Positions 27,520 through 30,790 of a stretch of 30,790 nucleotides of DNA are shown piece after piece. Below the pieces are notes generated by a model. It did not search any database, was not told where the DNA came from, and was given only the letters and a program-made list of their open reading frames with translations. The stretch lies in contig JACTML010000075.1 of the NCBI GenBank assembly GCA_014584635.1, forward strand, positions 1 through 30,790, in the 5' to 3' direction. Made by a program: the position numbers and the translations under genes. This stretch comes from Nitrosomonas eutropha (GTDB lineage: Bacteria > Pseudomonadota > Gammaproteobacteria > Burkholderiales > Nitrosomonadaceae). Position 1 is the first letter of the stretch. Every line of letters starts with the position of its first letter.

Positions 27520-27548
27520 TTTAAAGTATTTCTAAAATTTGATATAAT
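27520..27548 (+). promoter_or_regulatory. Probable internal promoter of rpoD
   Basis: A consensus TATAAT at 27543-27548 has TTTAAA (27520-27525) 17 bases upstream. It lies in the 173-base A/T-rich gap between dnaG and rpoD, 48 bases before the start codon, so rpoD can be transcribed independently of rpsU and dnaG. In other bacteria the internal rpoD promoter is heat-responsive; the -35 here does not look like a sigma32 element. Confidence 0.6.
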
Positions 27549-27595
27549 TGAAAGCTTTCGGTTCGTTTTATATTTGGTCTTAATAGGTGCTCTGT

Positions 27596-29857
27596 ATGGC
27601 AAAAACAAAAGTGTCAGAATCGGCTCAGAAAAATACGATTACATCACAAAAAGCGACTGAAACAAAAAGTAAAAAAGCGCGTACTAAGGCTCATGATGAT
27701 GGTATTAAAGCAGCTGTTGGTGGCGCTGGCGATATTGTTGTGTCTGTTGCGTCAGAGATTCCGCCTGTTACTGTTAAAAAGCGAGCTGCTGTCAGGAAAA
27801 AAACTGTCGAAGAGATAAAACCAGGTAAGGATCCCGTTGTTTCAGGTGAACAGGATACAGTACCGCCTGAGGTAAAACTGAAAGAATCGAAATCTGCTGC
27901 TGATGCGCCTGAAAAAAATAAAGTGAGCAAAAAAGGTAAAAATCCGCAGCCAGAGAAGCAAACTCCTGAATCGAGTGGAAACTCCATATCTGTTTCATCC
28001 GGTGACGACGTTGAGTTGCGCAGAATGCGTTTGAAAAAATTAATTATGCAGGGTAAGGAGCGCGGTTATCTGACTTACGCTGAAATTAATGACCATCTGC
28101 CGGATGATATGCTGGATGCCGATCAGATCGAGAGCATTATTAGCATGATCAATGACATGGGCATTTCGGTACACGATGAAGCGCCGGATGCAGAAGCTTT
28201 GCTGATGTCAGATACGGCAACAGCGGTAGCTGATGAAGATGTAGCCGAAGAAACAGAAGCAGCACTTTCCAGTGTGGATTCAGAATTTGGACGCACAACA
28301 GACCCAGTGCGGATGTACATGCGTGAAATGGGTTCAGTAGAGCTGCTGACACGAGAAAGTGAAATAGAAATCGCCAAGCGTATTGAGGATGGCTTAAGGC
28401 ACATGATTCAGGCAATTTCTTCCTGCCCGACGATCATAGAAAATATACTTGGACTGGCTGCTGATGTGGAAAGTGGCCAGTTGCGCGCCGATGAGCTTGT
28501 GGATGGCTTCCTGGACGACGATACGGAAGAAATCCTGGGTAAGGAAATGCCCGAAGAGCCATCGCTGGATCAGGACTTTGACTCGGATGAAACTGAAGAA
28601 GAGCAAATGGCTTCTGCCAATGCTGATATGCTGAAGATGAAAACCGAAGTGCTGGAACGTTTTGCAGCAATACGCCAAACCTATGATGACATGAAAAAAA
28701 TCATGGATAAAAAGGATGGCGGACGTCAGGATAAAAAGTACAAGCTGTTGCAGGAAAAAATTTCTGCTGAGCTGATGGCAATGCGCTTTTCTGCCAAGAT
28801 GGTTGAAAGATTATGCGATACACAGCGCGAAATCGTAAATGATATTCGTGGTTGCGAACGAAAAATTGCAGAATTGTGTGTGGTACGGGCAAAAATGCCA
28901 CGCAATCACTTCATTAAGGTATTTCCGGGTAATGAAACAAACCTTGACTGGATTGGTTCAGAGGTGAATGCAGATAATTCTTACAGTCAATCTCTTGAAC
29001 ATTATCGCCCGGCCGTTATGGAGCAGCAGCAAAAGATGCTGACTCTTCAGGAGCAGGCTGGTATTCCAATCAAGGAGCTGAAAGAAATTAACCGTCGTAT
29101 GACGACAGGTGAAGCTAAAGCGCGACGCGCAAAGCGGGAAATGACAGAAGCCAATTTACGACTGGTTATTTCAATTGCCAAGAAATACACGAATCGCGGA
29201 TTACAGTTTCTTGATCTGATTCAGGAAGGCAACATCGGTCTGATGAAAGCGGTTGACAAATTCGAATACCGGCGCGGTTACAAGTTTTCAACATATGCAA
29301 CATGGTGGATTCGACAGGCGATTACACGTTCCATTGCAGATCAGGCACGTACCATTCGTATTCCGGTGCACATGATAGAAACGATCAACAAAATGAATCG
29401 TATCTCCCGTCAAATTCTGCAGGAAACCGGGCAGGAGCCGGAGCCCGCTGTACTGGCAGAAAAAATGGAAATGTCTGAAGAAAAAATCAGAAAAATCCTC
29501 AAAATATCGAAAGAACCTATTTCAATGGAAACTCCTATTGGAGATGATGAAGATTCCCACTTGGGTGATTTTATTGAAGATGTCTCCACTATGGAGCCCG
29601 CAGATGCTGCAATCTATGCAGGATTGCGGACAGTTACAAAAGATGTCCTGGATTCTTTAACACCTCGGGAAGCCAAGGTATTACGTATGCGTTTTGGTAT
29701 TGAAATGAATACGGATCATACGCTGGAGGAAGTGGGCAGGCAGTTTGATGTTACCCGTGAGCGCATTCGCCAGATTGAGGCGAAAGCACTGCGAAAACTG
29801 AGACACCCTGCGCGATCCGACCGATTACGCAGTTTCCTGGATAGTGGAAATTCCTGA
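27596..29857 (+). CDS. rpoD: RNA polymerase primary sigma factor RpoD (sigma70)
   Basis: RpoD directs most transcription. I choose the ATG at 27596, with AGGTG six bases upstream, giving 753 residues; a GTG at 27587 lies inside that ribosome binding site and is unlikely. Residues 1 to about 137 are a low-complexity Lys/Ala/Ser/Pro-rich extension. Region 1.1 follows (about 142-207), region 1.2 begins at [19 protein letters not shown], then the non-conserved acidic spacer. Region 2 ([20 protein letters not shown], then the [14 protein letters not shown] core) binds the -10 element, and region 4.2 ends [17 protein letters not shown]. Betaproteobacterial RpoD proteins are typically this long. Confidence 0.97.
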   Translation: MAKTKVSESAQKNTITSQKATETKSKKARTKAHDDGIKAAVGGAGDIVVSVASEIPPVTVKKRAAVRKKTVEEIKPGKDPVVSGEQDTVPPEVKLKESKSAADAPEKNKVSKKGKNPQPEKQTPESSGNSISVSSGDDVELRRMRLKKLIMQGKERGYLTYAEINDHLPDDMLDADQIESIISMINDMGISVHDEAPDAEALLMSDTATAVADEDVAEETEAALSSVDSEFGRTTDPVRMYMREMGSVELLTRESEIEIAKRIEDGLRHMIQAISSCPTIIENILGLAADVESGQLRADELVDGFLDDDTEEILGKEMPEEPSLDQDFDSDETEEEQMASANADMLKMKTEVLERFAAIRQTYDDMKKIMDKKDGGRQDKKYKLLQEKISAELMAMRFSAKMVERLCDTQREIVNDIRGCERKIAELCVVRAKMPRNHFIKVFPGNETNLDWIGSEVNADNSYSQSLEHYRPAVMEQQQKMLTLQEQAGIPIKELKEINRRMTTGEAKARRAKREMTEANLRLVISIAKKYTNRGLQFLDLIQEGNIGLMKAVDKFEYRRGYKFSTYATWWIRQAITRSIADQARTIRIPVHMIETINKMNRISRQILQETGQEPEPAVLAEKMEMSEEKIRKILKISKEPISMETPIGDDEDSHLGDFIEDVSTMEPADAAIYAGLRTVTKDVLDSLTPREAKVLRMRFGIEMNTDHTLEEVGRQFDVTRERIRQIEAKALRKLRHPARSDRLRSFLDSGNS

Positions 29858-29912
29858 TACCATGCTGCAAATTACTTAAGCTAATCGGGGAACGATCAAA
29901 TAACTACTTTAA

Positions 29913-29989
<77 letters not shown>

Positions 29990-29997
29990 TTTCCAAG

Positions 29998-30022
29998 AAG
30001 CCAGCCTCGCGCTGGCTTTTTT
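29998..30022 (+). terminator. Intrinsic terminator after the tRNA gene
   Basis: AAGCCAGC (29998-30005), loop CTCGC, and GCTGGCTT (30011-30018) form a perfect 8-bp stem followed by a T run. It lies eight bases after the encoded CCA and marks the end of host-like sequence. Confidence 0.93.
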
Positions 30023-30240
30023 CTTTTATGCCACAGGCGCCAGTACTGGCGCGGGTTGTGGCCGTCTTGCGGTGTTCCGCTTGCCACCGGCGCGGGCGTT
30101 TCCTGCTGATTTTCACGCCCGGAGCCTCTCTTTTCTCCGTTTGATCGGTGCCTAGTGACAGGACGAAACCCAGTCTCCATGCGGGTTTTCGGGGCGTGGT
30201 TGTCCGTCAACGCCGCCGACCAGATGGCTTGCAAACCGAT
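30023..30240. other. GC-rich non-coding stretch 3' of the tRNA, possible mobile-element remnant
   Basis: By direct count 77 of 120 bases at 30031-30150 are G or C (64 percent), clearly above the upstream genes. I find no gene I can support. A minus-strand open frame covers 30234 to 29968, but it runs through the terminator and into the tRNA gene and has no recognised product. The position right after a tRNA 3' end, a common integration site, and the mobile-type gene that follows suggest imported DNA. Confidence 0.5.
30030..30062. repeat. Nested palindrome 40 bases after the tRNA
   Basis: GCGCCAGTACTGGCGC at 30037-30052 is a perfect 16-bp palindrome. It is enclosed by a second pair of arms, GCCACA (30030-30035) and TGTGGC (30057-30062). 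The layout is suitable for binding a dimeric protein or for a strong hairpin. No T run follows, so it is not a standard terminator. Confidence 0.8.
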
Positions 30241-30645
30241 TCACCCATCGAATCTGCCGAAGAATTCCTGCTGATCGTCCCAGTCCCACAGCAGCTCATT
30301 CGTTTTCAACCAGCGGATGCTCAGTGTTTTGGGCTGGCGGCCGTTGAGGATGTCGCGCACCAACGCCGGGGAAAGCTGTGTGAGGCGCAGCAGCGCGTTC
30401 ACCGTGGTCTGGTGCAAGCCCTCGCGCCGGGCAATGTCCGATCCGCTGTCGATCGGGCGTTGCCAGTGCCAGGCCCGCGACAGCGCCACCAGCATCGAGG
30501 CATCGTGCGCCGGTTGCTGATCGGGCAGCGTCGCCGCCGGAATTACCTTCTTGCGTCCACCGTGCCATTTGATCTTCACCGGGATCAGCGCGGTCATCTT
30601 TTTATCTGCCATCTGGACTGCTGCGCCGTTTTGCCGGACTTTCAT
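30241..30645 (-). CDS. Small helix-turn-helix protein of mobile-element type (function unknown)
   Basis: The 134-residue product has a basic N-terminal part (TALIPVKIKWHGGRKKVI, about residues 18-35), an ALSRAWHWQRPIDSG segment and a probable helix-turn-helix (about 69-90, IARREGLHQTTVNALLRLTQ), followed by LSPALVRDILNGRQPKTLS. From memory, very similar segments occur in small proteins encoded beside serine recombinases and DUF2924 proteins in proteobacterial genomic islands; no such partner is visible here. The ATG at 30645 is chosen because AGGAGG lies seven bases upstream; the frame is open to 30693. The gene is GC-rich, unlike the chromosome to its left, which suggests transfer. A DNA-binding role is inferred only. 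Confidence 0.75.
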   Translation of the reverse strand: MKVRQNGAAVQMADKKMTALIPVKIKWHGGRKKVIPAATLPDQQPAHDASMLVALSRAWHWQRPIDSGSDIARREGLHQTTVNALLRLTQLSPALVRDILNGRQPKTLSIRWLKTNELLWDWDDQQEFFGRFDG

Positions 30646-30711
30646 AGCAGGGCCTCCTGCTGTTCCAGTTCTAGTGTTTAATTGCGTTAACAAGGTTAAT
30701 TATTGTTTATA

Positions 30712-30728
30712 CTAGGCATTATGCCTAG
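30712..30728. promoter_or_regulatory. Palindrome over the IS630 transposase start codon
   Basis: CTAGGCA (30712-30718) and TGCCTAG (30722-30728) form perfect 7-bp arms around TTA, spanning the ATG at 30721. A -10-like TATACT lies at 30708-30713, so transcription would begin at about the start codon. The palindrome might serve as an operator or part of the element end, or hide the start in RNA. Confidence 0.5.
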
Positions 30729-30790
30729 AAAAGCGATAGAAATCACTCTTACGGAAGAACAAAGGAACCATCTGGAGAAGATCGTGCGCA
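30721..30790 (+). CDS. IS630-type transposase, N-terminal fragment (3' end outside window)
   Basis: Only the first 23 residues are visible: they begin MPRKAIEITLTEEQRNHLEK. The pattern of a short basic start followed by an I-x-L-T-x-E-x-R-x-x-L-E motif is typical of the first helix of IS630-family transposases, which starts their N-terminal helix-turn-helix. The fragment is too short to see the DDE catalytic core, and other helix-turn-helix proteins cannot be excluded. No Shine-Dalgarno is seen before the ATG. It is divergent from the small helix-turn-helix gene at 30241-30645. Confidence 0.65.
   Translation, partial: MPRKAIEITLTEEQRNHLEKIVR

Overview
The window is a contiguous chromosomal stretch of a betaproteobacterium of moderate GC content, most likely Nitrosomonas or a close relative in the Nitrosomonadaceae. 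I infer this from protein style and gene order: a primosomal PriB between S6 and S18, S18 and RpoD with betaproteobacterial N-terminal extensions, atp operon followed by glmUS, and an IS4-type transposase at the left edge. The genus call rests on recall, not on a search.

Layout from left to right. Positions 1-289 are the 3' end of an IS4-type insertion sequence. Positions 307-2084 (minus strand) hold a ribosomal protein operon rpsF-priB-rpsR-rplI with its own promoter and terminator. Positions 2325-9366 (plus) hold a complete F-type ATP synthase operon, atpIBEFHAGDC, with a clear sigma70 promoter and a strong intrinsic terminator. Then come glmU and glmS (UDP-GlcNAc synthesis), yebC, ruvCAB (Holliday junction processing) and ybgC-tolQRAB-pal-cpoB (Tol-Pal envelope system). 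These are followed by queE-queC (7-deazaguanine pathway), convergent folB, then plsY with convergent tsaD. Positions 24619-29857 are a variant of the macromolecular synthesis operon, rpsU-yqeY-dnaG-rpoD, preceded by a strongly structured leader. A CAT-anticodon tRNA (probably tRNA-Ile2) follows rpoD.

Beyond the tRNA terminator (30023 to the end) the composition changes abruptly to GC-rich. The region contains a perfect 16-bp palindrome, a small helix-turn-helix gene of mobile-element type on the minus strand, and the 5' end of an IS630-type transposase. This looks like the edge of an integrated or decaying mobile region next to a tRNA gene.

Most of the window is ordinary, intact, conserved housekeeping sequence. 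I see no CRISPR array, no defence system and no clearly new multi-gene system. The signals most worth following are non-coding: two tandem hairpins upstream of yebC, a three-hairpin element upstream of rpsU that may be a leader or a small RNA, and the palindrome-bearing mobile region after the tRNA.
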